Shown here one piece after another: positions 13,009 to 19,374 of a DNA stretch of 19,374 nucleotides; the stretch's first letter is position 1, and every line of letters starts with the position of its first letter. The position numbers and the translations under genes are program-made. Source of the DNA: Proteobacteria bacterium SG_bin9 (GTDB lineage Bacteria > Pseudomonadota > Alphaproteobacteria > Rhizobiales > Xanthobacteraceae); NCBI GenBank assembly GCA_002083525.1, contig LWDM01000068.1:28398-47771 (forward strand), given 5' to 3'. The notes under the pieces are model-generated. The model did not search any database. It saw nothing but the letters and a program-made list of their open reading frames with translations, and had not been told where the DNA came from.

Positions 13009-13593
13009 ATGCCCGCCGTCATTCGCAAGATCGTCACCGTGGTCGAGGAAACGCTGAGCGAGCAGGGGCAGAAGGTGTCGCCGCCGACGCGCCGCGCGGC
13101 CGCGATCGCCGTCATCGAAAATCCGTTCGCCGGAAAATATGTCGAGGACCTGACACCGTTGATCGACATCGGCGAGGAGCTCGGCGCGATGCTGTCGGCG
13201 AAGGCCGTTGCCGCGCTCGGCATCGAAGGTCCAACGGCGCAGAGCTATGGCAAGGCTGCCGCCGTCGGCGAAAATGGCGAGCTTGAGCATGCCGCCGCGC
13301 TGCTGCATCCGAAAATGGGTGCGCCGGTACGGAAAGTGCTCGGCAAGGGCGCGGCGCTGATCCCATCCAGCAAGAAAAGGGGCGGGCCGGGTGTTCCGCT
13401 CGACATTCCGCTCGGGCACAAGGACGCGGCGTTCGTCCGCAGCCATTTCGACGGCATGGAGGTGCGCATCAACGACGCGCCGCGTGCCAACGAGATCATG
13501 GTCGCGGTGGCCGTCACCGACAGCGGACGTCCGCTGCCGCGCGTCGGCGGGTTGAAACACGACGAGATCAAGGGGGAAGACGGGCTGCGCTAG
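13009..13593 (+). CDS. AA_synth (DUF1185) family protein, function unknown
   Basis: This 194-residue protein matches the 'amino acid synthesis' family (AA_synth, PF06684), named from indirect evidence and without a defined reaction. Features are the start P-A-V-I-R-K-I-V-T-V-V-E-E-T, the I-E-N-P-F-A-G-K-Y-V-E-D-L-T-P-L-I-D-I-G-E-E-L-G segment, S-Y-G-K-A-A-A-V-G-E-N-G-E-L-E-H-A-A-A-L-L-H-P, a K-K-R-G-G-P-G-V-P-L-D-I-P-L-G-H-K stretch, and the ending D-S-G-R-P-L-P-R-V-G-G-L. The conserved acidic and His residues (E-H, H-P, G-H-K-D) would suit an enzyme. It starts 11 bases after UPF0280 with a GAAGG ribosome site. Position in a nicotinate operon suggests a step after ring reduction, which is inference. 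It is followed by 169 bases before the ABC transporter genes. Confidence 0.78.
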   Translation: MPAVIRKIVTVVEETLSEQGQKVSPPTRRAAAIAVIENPFAGKYVEDLTPLIDIGEELGAMLSAKAVAALGIEGPTAQSYGKAAAVGENGELEHAAALLHPKMGAPVRKVLGKGAALIPSSKKRGGPGVPLDIPLGHKDAAFVRSHFDGMEVRINDAPRANEIMVAVAVTDSGRPLPRVGGLKHDEIKGEDGLR

Positions 13594-13696
13594 CTGCTTT
13601 TGCACTGCCAAGTGAAACGCGGTTTCCTCAGGAGTCGCATAAGATCGGCTCCCCCAGGTTTCAAGAAAGGCCCGCGCCGGGAGCGGGAAGAAGAGC

Positions 13697-13726
13697 GAAC
13701 ACAGGTTGAGTGAATACAGGTTGCGA
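13697..13726 (+). repeat. tandem 15-bp direct repeat upstream of the binding-protein gene
   Basis: Two adjacent copies, GAACACAGGTTGAGT (13697-13711) and GAATACAGGTTGCGA (13712-13726), agree at 11 of the first 12 positions. They lie about 40 bases before the start codon at 13763. A repeated binding site (direct-repeat activator) or a replication slip are both possible. Confidence 0.5.
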
Positions 13727-13731
13727 ACAAT

Positions 13732-13746
13732 GGGAGCGAAGCTCCC
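13732..13746 (+). other. hairpin just before the ribosome site of the binding-protein gene
   Basis: GGGAGC (13732-13737) and GCTCCC (13741-13746) form a 6-bp stem with a GAA loop, five bases before the strong GGAGG ribosome site at 13752-13756. The same words occur once more each upstream, GCTCCC at 13648 and GGGAGC at 13679, so alternative pairings are possible. There is no T-run, so it is not a classical terminator. Confidence 0.4.
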
Positions 13747-13762
13747 CAATTGGAGGTGTTGA

Positions 13763-14968
13763 ATGAAACGCAGAGACCTTCTTATCGGCGCAAGTTTCGC
13801 GGTTGCCTTCGCGGGCAGCGCGACGGCTGCGCTGGCGCAGGCCGAAATCAAGATCGGCGAGATCAACAGCTACTCGGCCCTGCCGGCGTTCACCGAGCCC
13901 TATCGCAAGGGCTGGCAGCTCGCGGTCGAGGAAATCAACGCAGCCGGCGGCGTCAACGGCAAGAAGATCGTCGTCATCTCCAAGGACGACGGCGGCAAGC
14001 CGGCGGATGCGCTGACCGCAGCCAACGAACTGGTCGAGAAGGAAAAGGTCGCGATGCTCGCGGGCACGTTCCTGTCGAACATCGGCCTCGCCGTTTCGGA
14101 CTACGCCAACCAGAAGAAGATGTTCTTCCTCGCCGCCGAACCTCTGACCGACGCGATCACCTGGTCAAAGGGCAACCGTTACACCTTCCGCCTGCGTCCG
14201 TCGAATTACATGCAGGCGGCGATGCTGGTGGATGAAGCCGCGAAGCTTCCGGCCAAGCGCTGGGCCACGATCGCGCCGAACTACGAGTACGGCCAGTCGG
14301 CGGTCGCGGTGTTCAAGAAGCTGCTGTCGGCCAAGCGCCCGGACATCGAGTGGGTGGACGAGCAGTGGCCGCCGCTCGGCAAGATCGACGCCGGTCCGGT
14401 GGTGCAGGCGACAGCCGCGGCGAAGCCCGACGCGATCCTCAACGTCATGTTCGGCGCAGACTTGGTGAAGCTCGTGCGTGAAGGCAACACCCGCGGCACC
14501 TTCAAGGACCGCGCGGTGGTGAGCTTCCTCACCGGCGAGCCGGAATATCTCGATCCGCTGAAGGACGAAACGCCGGAAGGCTGGATCGTCACCGGCTATC
14601 CCTGGAACGACATCAAGATTCCGGAGCACGACAAGTTCCTGAAGGCCTATCAGGCGAAGTTCAACGACTATCCGCGTCTCGGCTCGATCGTCGGCTATCA
14701 GACGATCAAGGCTGCGGCGGCGATCCTTGCCAAGGCCGGCTCGGAAGACACCGAGAAGATGATCACCGCGGCGGAAGGCATCACCATGCCGTCGCCGTTC
14801 GGCGAGATCACCTTCCGCAAGATCGACCATCAGTCGACCCTCGGCGCCTTCGTCGGCAAGACCACGCAGAAGGACGGCAAGGGCGTGATGGTCGGCAACG
14901 TCTATCGCAACGGCAAGGACTTCCTGCCGAGCGACGACGAAGTCTCGAAGCTCCGTCCGAAGGACTGA
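13763..14968 (+). CDS. ABC transporter periplasmic substrate-binding protein (LivK type)
   Basis: The 401-residue product is a type I periplasmic binding protein of the branched-chain amino acid/amide (HAAT) class. The N-terminus M-K-R-R-D-L-L-I-G-A-S-F-A-V-A-F is a signal peptide with twin arginines and an A-L-A-Q-A cleavage region near residue 29, leaving a mature start E-I-K-I-G-E-I-N-S-Y. Lobe features are G-W-Q-L-A-V-E-E-I-N-A-A-G-G-V-N-G-K, D-D-G-G-K-P-A-D-A-L-T-A-A-N-E-L-V and T-F-R-L-R-P-S-N-Y. The start has a strong GGAGG site 6 bases away. The likely ligand is nicotinate or a related carboxylate or amide, inferred only from the operon; such proteins also bind amino acids or aromatic acids. 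It is separated from its permease gene by a hairpin-rich 186-bp gap, which may allow more binding protein than permease to be made. Confidence 0.88.
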   Translation: MKRRDLLIGASFAVAFAGSATAALAQAEIKIGEINSYSALPAFTEPYRKGWQLAVEEINAAGGVNGKKIVVISKDDGGKPADALTAANELVEKEKVAMLAGTFLSNIGLAVSDYANQKKMFFLAAEPLTDAITWSKGNRYTFRLRPSNYMQAAMLVDEAAKLPAKRWATIAPNYEYGQSAVAVFKKLLSAKRPDIEWVDEQWPPLGKIDAGPVVQATAAAKPDAILNVMFGADLVKLVREGNTRGTFKDRAVVSFLTGEPEYLDPLKDETPEGWIVTGYPWNDIKIPEHDKFLKAYQAKFNDYPRLGSIVGYQTIKAAAAILAKAGSEDTEKMITAAEGITMPSPFGEITFRKIDHQSTLGAFVGKTTQKDGKGVMVGNVYRNGKDFLPSDDEVSKLRPKD

Positions 14969-14978
14969 GCGCTTTTAA

Positions 14979-15115
14979 ACCCTCTCCCCTTGCGGGAGAG
15001 GGTGGCGAGAATGAGCGAATGCGAATTTGAGCCGGGTGAGGGGTGTGCGCTTCCCCCTCACCCAACCGAGCAAGAGTAGACGACTGCGATGCCCTCTCCC
15101 ACGAGGGGAGAGGGC
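14979..15115. repeat. three consecutive long hairpins between binding protein and permease genes
   Basis: Three perfect 10-bp stems stand in a row: ACCCTCTCCC with GGGAGAGGGT (14979-14988/14994-15003), GGGTGAGGGG with CCCCTCACCC (15034-15043/15054-15063), and GCCCTCTCCC with GGGAGAGGGC (15091-15100/15106-15115). The first and third are almost the same sequence with 5-base loops. The CCCTCTCCC...GGGTGAGGGG composition is of a type found dispersed in Bradyrhizobiaceae. It starts 11 bases after the binding-protein stop and could protect the upstream mRNA or attenuate downstream transcription. No T-run follows the stems. Confidence 0.75.
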
Positions 15116-15154
15116 GCAATCGCGAGCGCTGCGAACCAATCAGCGAAAGCTTGA

Positions 15155-17044
15155 GTGTCGATGGGTTTCTATCTCGTCCAGTTCCTGACCGGACTTGCCA
15201 GCGCGGCGTCGTTGTTCCTCGTGGCGTCGGGCCTGTCGATCATCTTCGGCGTCACGCGCATCGTGAATTTCGCGCACGGCGCGTTCTACATGCTCGGCGC
15301 ATACATCGCCTTCACGCTCACCGAGCGCTTCGCCGGCGCCTTCGGCTTCTGGGGCGGCATCGTGCTTGCTGCACTCGCCGTCGCCGTCATCGGTGTGCTG
15401 GTCGAGATGCTGCTGCTCCGCCGCATCTATTCTTCCCCCGAACTGTTCCAGCTCCTCGCCACCTTCGGTCTAACCCTGATGGTCGAAGACCTCGTGGTGA
15501 TGATCTGGGGCCCGGACGATCTGCTCGGCCGCCGCGCGCCGGGCTTCCGTGGCGCCGTCGAAATTCTCGGCCAGAACGTGCCGTCCTATGATCTCTTCAT
15601 GATTGTGCTGGGGCCTGTCGTGCTCGGCATCCTGTGGCTGTTGTTTCACCGTACCCGCTGGGGCGTGCTGGTGCGCGCGGCGACGCAGGACCGCGACATG
15701 GTCGCGGCACTCGGCGTCAACCAGAAATGGCTGTTCACGAGCGTCTTCGGCGCGGGCGTGTTTCTCGCGGCGCTCGGCGGCGCGCTGCAGATCCCGCGCG
15801 ACGCCGTGCATCACGCGCTCGATCTGCGCATCGTTGTCGAAGTCTTCGTCGTCGTCGTCATCGGCGGTCTCGGCAGCATCACCGGCGCGTTCGTCGCCGC
15901 CGTGCTGGTCGCCGAGCTGAACGCGTTCGGCATCCTCATCTTCCCGAAGGTGTCGATCGTCCTCGTCTTCCTGGTGATGGCCGTGGTGCTGATCGTGCGG
16001 CCGTGGGGCCTGTTCGGAAAGCCGGAAGCCGCCGCGCGCAAGACGCCCGGTCTCTCCGTGCGGCCGTGGGCGCCGTTCACCCAGAACGAACGCATCGCCT
16101 GCCTCGTCGGTGTGGCGCTGGCGGCATTGCTGCCGCTCGTCGCGGGCAACTACGCGCTCACCGTCGGTGCCGAGATCGCGATCTTCGTCATATTCGCCGC
16201 GAGCCTCCACTTCCTGATGTCGGTCGGCGGCCTCGCATCGTTCGGCCATGCAGCGTACTTCGGCCTCGGCGCGTATGGCGTGGCGTTCCTCGCCAAGCTC
16301 GCAGGCCTGCCGATGATCCTGTGTCTCGCGCTCGGGCCGTTGCTCGGGCTCGCGGGCGCGGCGATCTTCGGCTTCTTCGCTGTGCAGCTCTCCGGCGTCT
16401 ACTTCGCCATGCTGACGCTCGCGTTCGCGCAGATCGTCTGGTCGATCGCCTTCCAGTGGGTGCCGGTCACTGGCGGCGACAACGGCATTCTCGGCATCTG
16501 GCCGGAGGCATGGGTCGCAGGCCCCGCGCGCTTCTATTGGCTCAGTCTCGCGGTCGCGACCGTCGTCGTCGCCGTGCTGCGCATCATCGTGTTCTCGCCG
16601 TTCGGCTATGCGCTGCGCGGCACCCGCGACTCGGTCTTGCGCAGTGAATCGATCGGCATCGAGGCCAAGCGCATCCAGTGGACGGCGTTCGTCATCGCCG
16701 GCACTGCGGCCGGCATCGGCGGCGCGCTGTTCGCTTATCTCAAGGGCAGCGTGTTCCCCGACAACATCGGCATCGGGTTGTCGGTCGATGCGCTGGTGAT
16801 GGTGCTGCTCGGCGGCGTCGAAACGGTATCCGGTGCGGTCATCGGTGCCATCATCTTCAAGGCGCTGAGCATCTGGCTCGTCAGCTATACCGACTGGTCG
16901 AAGCTCGTGCTTGGCGCGATCATCGTTCTGATCGTTGTCGCTTTCCCGAAAGGGATCGTCGGTATGATCGAATCCTGGCGCGACCGTTCGTCGTCATCGA
17001 ATGCCGCCCGTGTCGGCGCCTCGCAGACGGAGGGCGCGGAATGA
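15155..17044 (+). CDS. fused branched-chain-type ABC transporter permease (LivH-LivM)
   Basis: The 629-residue membrane protein joins two permease domains that are usually separate. Residues 1-290 are LivH-like, with S-G-L-S-I-I-F-G-V-T-R-I-V-N-F-A-H-G-A-F-Y and the E-A-A-like R-A-A-T-Q-D-R-D-M-V-A-A-L-G-V-N coupling loop. After a linker around 290-310, residues to about 605 are LivM-like, with S-V-G-G-L-A-S-F-G-H-A-A-Y-F-G-L-G-A-Y and a second coupling loop R-D-S-V-L-R-S-E-S-I-G-I-E. Both halves carry several hydrophobic helices and form the inner-membrane channel for the binding protein's ligand. The first possible start is GTG at 15155; an ATG two codons later (15161) is equally plausible, and neither has a strong ribosome site. 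The stop overlaps the livG start. Confidence 0.9.
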   Translation: MSMGFYLVQFLTGLASAASLFLVASGLSIIFGVTRIVNFAHGAFYMLGAYIAFTLTERFAGAFGFWGGIVLAALAVAVIGVLVEMLLLRRIYSSPELFQLLATFGLTLMVEDLVVMIWGPDDLLGRRAPGFRGAVEILGQNVPSYDLFMIVLGPVVLGILWLLFHRTRWGVLVRAATQDRDMVAALGVNQKWLFTSVFGAGVFLAALGGALQIPRDAVHHALDLRIVVEVFVVVVIGGLGSITGAFVAAVLVAELNAFGILIFPKVSIVLVFLVMAVVLIVRPWGLFGKPEAAARKTPGLSVRPWAPFTQNERIACLVGVALAALLPLVAGNYALTVGAEIAIFVIFAASLHFLMSVGGLASFGHAAYFGLGAYGVAFLAKLAGLPMILCLALGPLLGLAGAAIFGFFAVQLSGVYFAMLTLAFAQIVWSIAFQWVPVTGGDNGILGIWPEAWVAGPARFYWLSLAVATVVVAVLRIIVFSPFGYALRGTRDSVLRSESIGIEAKRIQWTAFVIAGTAAGIGGALFAYLKGSVFPDNIGIGLSVDALVMVLLGGVETVSGAVIGAIIFKALSIWLVSYTDWSKLVLGAIIVLIVVAFPKGIVGMIESWRDRSSSSNAARVGASQTEGAE

Positions 17045-17826
17045 GCGAAGCGCCCAAACTCCTGTTTGTCGAAGGCCTCACCAAGTCGTATGGCGGCGTG
17101 CATGCGGTGCGCAACGTGTCGTTCTCGCTCGCGCCCGGCGAAATCCTTGCGCTGATCGGGCCGAACGGCGCAGGCAAGACCACGTGCTTCAACATGCTCA
17201 ACGGGCAGACGCCGAGCGATAGCGGCCGTGTGGTGCTGCGCGGGCAGGACATCACCGGCAAGTCGCCGCGCGAGGTCTGGCGGCTCGGCGTCGGCCGCAC
17301 CTTCCAGATCACCGCGACCTATCCCAGCATGACCGTGCGCGAGAACGTGCAGGTGGCGCTGATCTCGCATCGCGCGAAACTGTTCGACATGCTCAGTTCG
17401 ACCGCGCGCTTCGCCCGCGATGAGGCCGACCGTTTGCTCGATCTTGTCGGCATGGAAGGTTACGCGGCGCGGCCGTGCGGCGAACTCGCCTACGGCGACC
17501 TCAAACGGCTCGAGCTTGCGATTGCGCTCGCCAACGACCCCAAACTTCTCTTGATGGACGAGCCGACTGCCGGCATGGCGCCGCGGGAACGCGTCGAGCT
17601 GATGCGGTTGACTGCGCAGATCGCTCGCGAGAAGGAAATCGGCGTGCTGTTCACCGAGCACGACATGGACGTCGTCTTCGAACACGCGGACCGCATCATC
17701 GTGCTCAATCGCGGCATGATGATCAGCGAAGGCTCGCCGGACGAGGTTCGCAACGATCCGCAGGTGAAGGCCGTCTATCTCGGCGACGGCCTCGTGTTCG
17801 GCCATCACGCGGAGGCGCACGCATGA
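17041..17826 (+). CDS. livG: ABC transporter ATP-binding protein (LivG type)
   Basis: The 261-residue ATPase has Walker A G-P-N-G-A-G-K-T-T (about 40-48), Walker B L-L-L-M-D-E-P-T-A-G, a signature in the variant form L-A-Y-G-D-L-K-R-L-E, and the switch histidine in F-T-E-H-D-M-D-V-V-F. The F-Q-I-T-A-T-Y-P-S-M-T-V-R-E-N Q-loop and C-terminal extension identify the LivG rather than LivF half. The longer open frame upstream lies inside the permease gene; the ATG at 17041 overlapping the permease stop (ATGA) is the evident start. Here it energises uptake of an organic acid or related ligand; the gene name reflects family only. Confidence 0.9.
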   Translation: MSEAPKLLFVEGLTKSYGGVHAVRNVSFSLAPGEILALIGPNGAGKTTCFNMLNGQTPSDSGRVVLRGQDITGKSPREVWRLGVGRTFQITATYPSMTVRENVQVALISHRAKLFDMLSSTARFARDEADRLLDLVGMEGYAARPCGELAYGDLKRLELAIALANDPKLLLMDEPTAGMAPRERVELMRLTAQIAREKEIGVLFTEHDMDVVFEHADRIIVLNRGMMISEGSPDEVRNDPQVKAVYLGDGLVFGHHAEAHA

Positions 17827-18530
17827 CCAAACTCGAAGTCGCAGCGCTGAACAGTCACTACGGGCAGGCGCATATCCTGTTCGACGTCGATCTCAATGTT
17901 GGCGCGGGAGAGGTCGTGGCGCTGCTCGGCCGCAACGGCGCCGGCAAGTCGACCACCTTCCGCTCCATCGTCGGTCTGGTCGCGCAGCGTGAAGGCCAAA
18001 TCCGCTTCGAGGGCCACGAGATCGCGCGCGAGCCGACCTACGCCATCGTCCGCAAGGGTCTCGGATACGTGCCGGAAGAGCGCCGCATCTTCACGGACCT
18101 CACCGTCGAGGAAAATCTCGAAGTCGGCCGCCAGCCGCAGCGAAGCAACGCTGCGCATTGGACGCCGGAGAAGCTGTTCACGCTGTTTCCGAACCTCGGC
18201 GAGATGCGCAAGCGTCCCGGCGGGCGCATGAGCGGCGGCGAGCAGCAGATGCTCACCATCGCGCGCACCTTGATGGGCAATCCGTCGCTGGTGCTGCTGG
18301 ACGAACCCTCGGAGGGGCTGTCGCCCAAGATCGTCGAGCAGATGGCGAACGCGATCCTGACCATGAAGAAAGAAGGCGTGAGCATCCTGCTCTCGGAGCA
18401 GAACCTGCACTTCGCGCGCCTGATCTCCGATCGCGCCTACATCATGGAGCGCGGCCGCATCCGCTTCTCCGGTACCATCGCAGAACTCGAAGCGCGTCCC
18501 GACGTGCGCGATCAGTATCTCGCAGTTTAA
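17823..18530 (+). CDS. livF: ABC transporter ATP-binding protein (LivF type)
   Basis: The 235-residue second ATPase of the transporter. It has Walker A G-R-N-G-A-G-K-S-T-T (from about residue 36), signature M-S-G-G-E-Q-Q-M-L-T-I-A-R, and Walker B V-L-L-L-D-E-P-S-E-G-L-S-P. The glutamine-containing switch L-L-S-E-Q-N-L-H-F-A is characteristic of LivF. Y-V-P-E-E-R-R-I-F-T-D-L-T-V-E-E-N-L is the typical Q-loop-to-signature segment. The ATG overlaps the livG stop (ATGA). The family assignment is secure; the transported compound is inferred from the operon. Confidence 0.92.
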   Translation: MTKLEVAALNSHYGQAHILFDVDLNVGAGEVVALLGRNGAGKSTTFRSIVGLVAQREGQIRFEGHEIAREPTYAIVRKGLGYVPEERRIFTDLTVEENLEVGRQPQRSNAAHWTPEKLFTLFPNLGEMRKRPGGRMSGGEQQMLTIARTLMGNPSLVLLDEPSEGLSPKIVEQMANAILTMKKEGVSILLSEQNLHFARLISDRAYIMERGRIRFSGTIAELEARPDVRDQYLAV

Positions 18531-18539
18531 GAGGTACAG

Positions 18540-18995
18540 ATGAATAAAGCCGTGCCGCTGAAAGCTCGCCGCAAACCTGCCGCGAAGCCCTATGTGCTCG
18601 ACGAGCAGGTTGGTTTTCTCTTGCGCCAGGTGTCGCAGCGCCATGGCGTGATCTTCGCCGAGCGCATCGGCAGCAACCTGACGCCGACGCAGTGGGCGGC
18701 ACTGGTGAAGCTCTCCGAATCCGGTCCATGTTCGCAGAACCAGCTCGGCCGTCTGACCGCGATGGATGTCGCAACCATCAAGGGCGTGATCGATCGCCTC
18801 ACCGCGCGCGGCCTCACCGAGACCAGCGCCGATCCAGCCGATGGGCGCCGGCTACTCGTCACGTTGACGCGTGCGGGGCAGGCGGCGGTGGAGAAAACGT
18901 TGCCGCTGGCGGTCGATATCACTGACGAGACGCTCGCGCCGCTGAGCGCGAAGGAGCGCGAGACGCTCGCCGCGCTGCTGGCGAAGCTGCTGTAA
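18540..18995 (+). CDS. MarR-family transcriptional regulator, likely repressor of the nicotinate locus
   Basis: The 151-residue winged-helix protein has the MarR layout. An N-terminal dimer helix (V-G-F-L-L-R-Q-V-S-Q-R-H) is followed by L-T-P-T-Q-W-A-A-L-V-K-L and N-Q-L-G-R-L-T-A-M-D-V-A-T-I-K-G-V-I-D-R-L-T-A-R-G-L (helix-turn-helix). The wing is S-A-D-P-A-D-G-R-R-L-L-V-T-L-T, and C-terminal dimer helices complete the protein. It is the last gene, 9 bases after livF with a GAGG ribosome site, so it is expressed from the reductase promoter and is probably autoregulated. Pseudomonas putida NicR, also a MarR protein, represses nic genes and is released by 6-hydroxynicotinate, which supports the same logic here. 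Its targets are most likely the palindromes at 10401-10416 and 10585-10600. Confidence 0.9.
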   Translation: MNKAVPLKARRKPAAKPYVLDEQVGFLLRQVSQRHGVIFAERIGSNLTPTQWAALVKLSESGPCSQNQLGRLTAMDVATIKGVIDRLTARGLTETSADPADGRRLLVTLTRAGQAAVEKTLPLAVDITDETLAPLSAKERETLAALLAKLL

Positions 18996-19014
18996 ATATT
19001 CAGCCTCTCTTACT

Positions 19015-19176
19015 GTCATTCCGGGGCGCGAGCGCAGCAAGCGAACCCGGAATCCATACGCCGCAGCAAACGCGTGGCGACGAGCAGAAGTTACTCTGCG
19101 TCACACGCAGCAAATCCTAACAATCACAGGGGATATGGATTCCGGGTTCGCGCCAAGCGGCGCGCCCCGGAATGAC
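19015..19176. repeat. 162-bp inverted-repeat element (MITE/REP-doublet-like) after marR
   Basis: The left arm at 19015-19057 begins GTCATTCCGGGGCGCG and ends GAACCCGGAATCCAT. The right arm at 19135-19176 is its reverse complement, starting ATGGATTCCGGGTTCGC and ending CGCGCCCCGGAATGAC. The arm ends match exactly, with a short divergent middle in each arm, around a central unpaired region of about 77 bp (19058-19134) without coding signals. Such paired elements are common in Bradyrhizobiaceae intergenic DNA. It begins about 20 bases after the marR stop and can fold into a large stem, so it may also act as the operon's 3' end. Confidence 0.75.
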
Positions 19177-19241
19177 GAGTCCATTCATCAACATTAAATC
19201 GTGCGCCGAGTTATCCCCGCTCCGGAATCCTCGCTTATCAT

Positions 19242-19374
19242 GATCGTGTCCCGTCCCTCGAAGAGGGGCGTTCGCGATCGTCACGAGACGCGGGACGGGA
19301 TGCGGTGGACGTGCGCACGTTGTCAGACGTGCAAGGTGCGCGCGGACTGGCTGAAGTCGCGTTACCCCGAAGCC
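19242..19374 (+). other. probable dispersed non-coding repeat segment running off the window
   Basis: No gene with acceptable start, length and codon use is visible here, although this is the end of a 379-base stretch without a coding region. The segment has a 9-bp inverted pair TCCCGTCCC/GGGACGGGA (19249-19257 with 19292-19300) and a 12-bp perfect palindrome ACGTGCGCACGT (19309-19320). It reminds me of a repeated segment seen in many Bradyrhizobium-type genomes and often mis-annotated as a short protein. That is recognition from memory and needs a search. Confidence 0.35.

Noticed and set aside
13594..13762. Third MarR operator before the ABC genes
   Set aside because: No GTATAC-centred palindrome occurs there; only direct repeats and a small hairpin.
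14979..15003. Rho-independent terminator after the binding-protein gene
   Set aside because: The stem is strong but no T-run follows, and the permease genes downstream need transcription; treated as a structural repeat instead.
19015..19176. Insertion sequence or CRISPR array
   Set aside because: No transposase gene and no regular repeat-spacer pattern; only a paired inverted repeat around a short non-coding centre.

Overview
The window looks like chromosome from a high-GC alphaproteobacterium, most likely Bradyrhizobiaceae/Nitrobacteraceae (Bradyrhizobium, Rhodopseudomonas or Afipia type). The reasons are the strongly GC-biased codon use, the fused LivH-LivM permease, the PAS_5-type protein, the SlyX/TrhO pair, and three kinds of dispersed palindromic elements of a style common in that family. 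Species cannot be fixed from the sequence alone.

Positions 1-6256 hold ordinary housekeeping and detoxification genes: the 3' end of a MATE efflux transporter, a ferredoxin-reductase-like FAD flavoprotein, and a leftward set of nitronate monooxygenase, NTF2-like protein and beta-class glutathione S-transferase. An HxlR regulator is divergent from the transferase. A PAS-domain protein, slyX and trhO follow.

Positions 6387-18995 form one coherent catabolic island that I read as a nicotinate (vitamin B3) degradation and uptake locus. Leftward run nicA and nicB, the two-subunit nicotinate hydroxylase: a [2Fe-2S] subunit and a molybdopterin subunit fused to a three-haem cytochrome c tail. Rightward run a 6-hydroxynicotinate reductase homologue, an ApbE-like UPF0280 protein, an 'amino acid synthesis' (DUF1185/AA_synth) protein, a branched-chain-type ABC transporter (binding protein, fused LivHM permease, LivG, LivF) and finally a MarR regulator. 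The arrangement suggests that the bacterium hydroxylates nicotinate with a respiratory enzyme and then reduces the ring with a reductase known from fermentation, rather than using the oxidative maleamate route of Pseudomonas.

The 289-bp divergent control region carries two near-identical palindromes, one perfect (CGTTTGTATACAAACG) between the predicted -35 and -10 of nicAB, and one with a single mismatched pair directly after the predicted -10 of the reductase operon. They are strong candidates for operators of the MarR protein encoded at the far end of the operon. The most novel points are this regulatory layout, the possible role of UPF0280 as the flavin transferase for the reductase, and the AA_synth protein as a candidate for the missing ring-opening step or an accessory to it.

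Intergenic spaces carry structured elements: a nested REP-like element abutting the nicB stop, three consecutive 10-bp-stem hairpins between the binding-protein and permease genes, and a 162-bp inverted-repeat element after marR. The last 200 bp hold no gene I can support.
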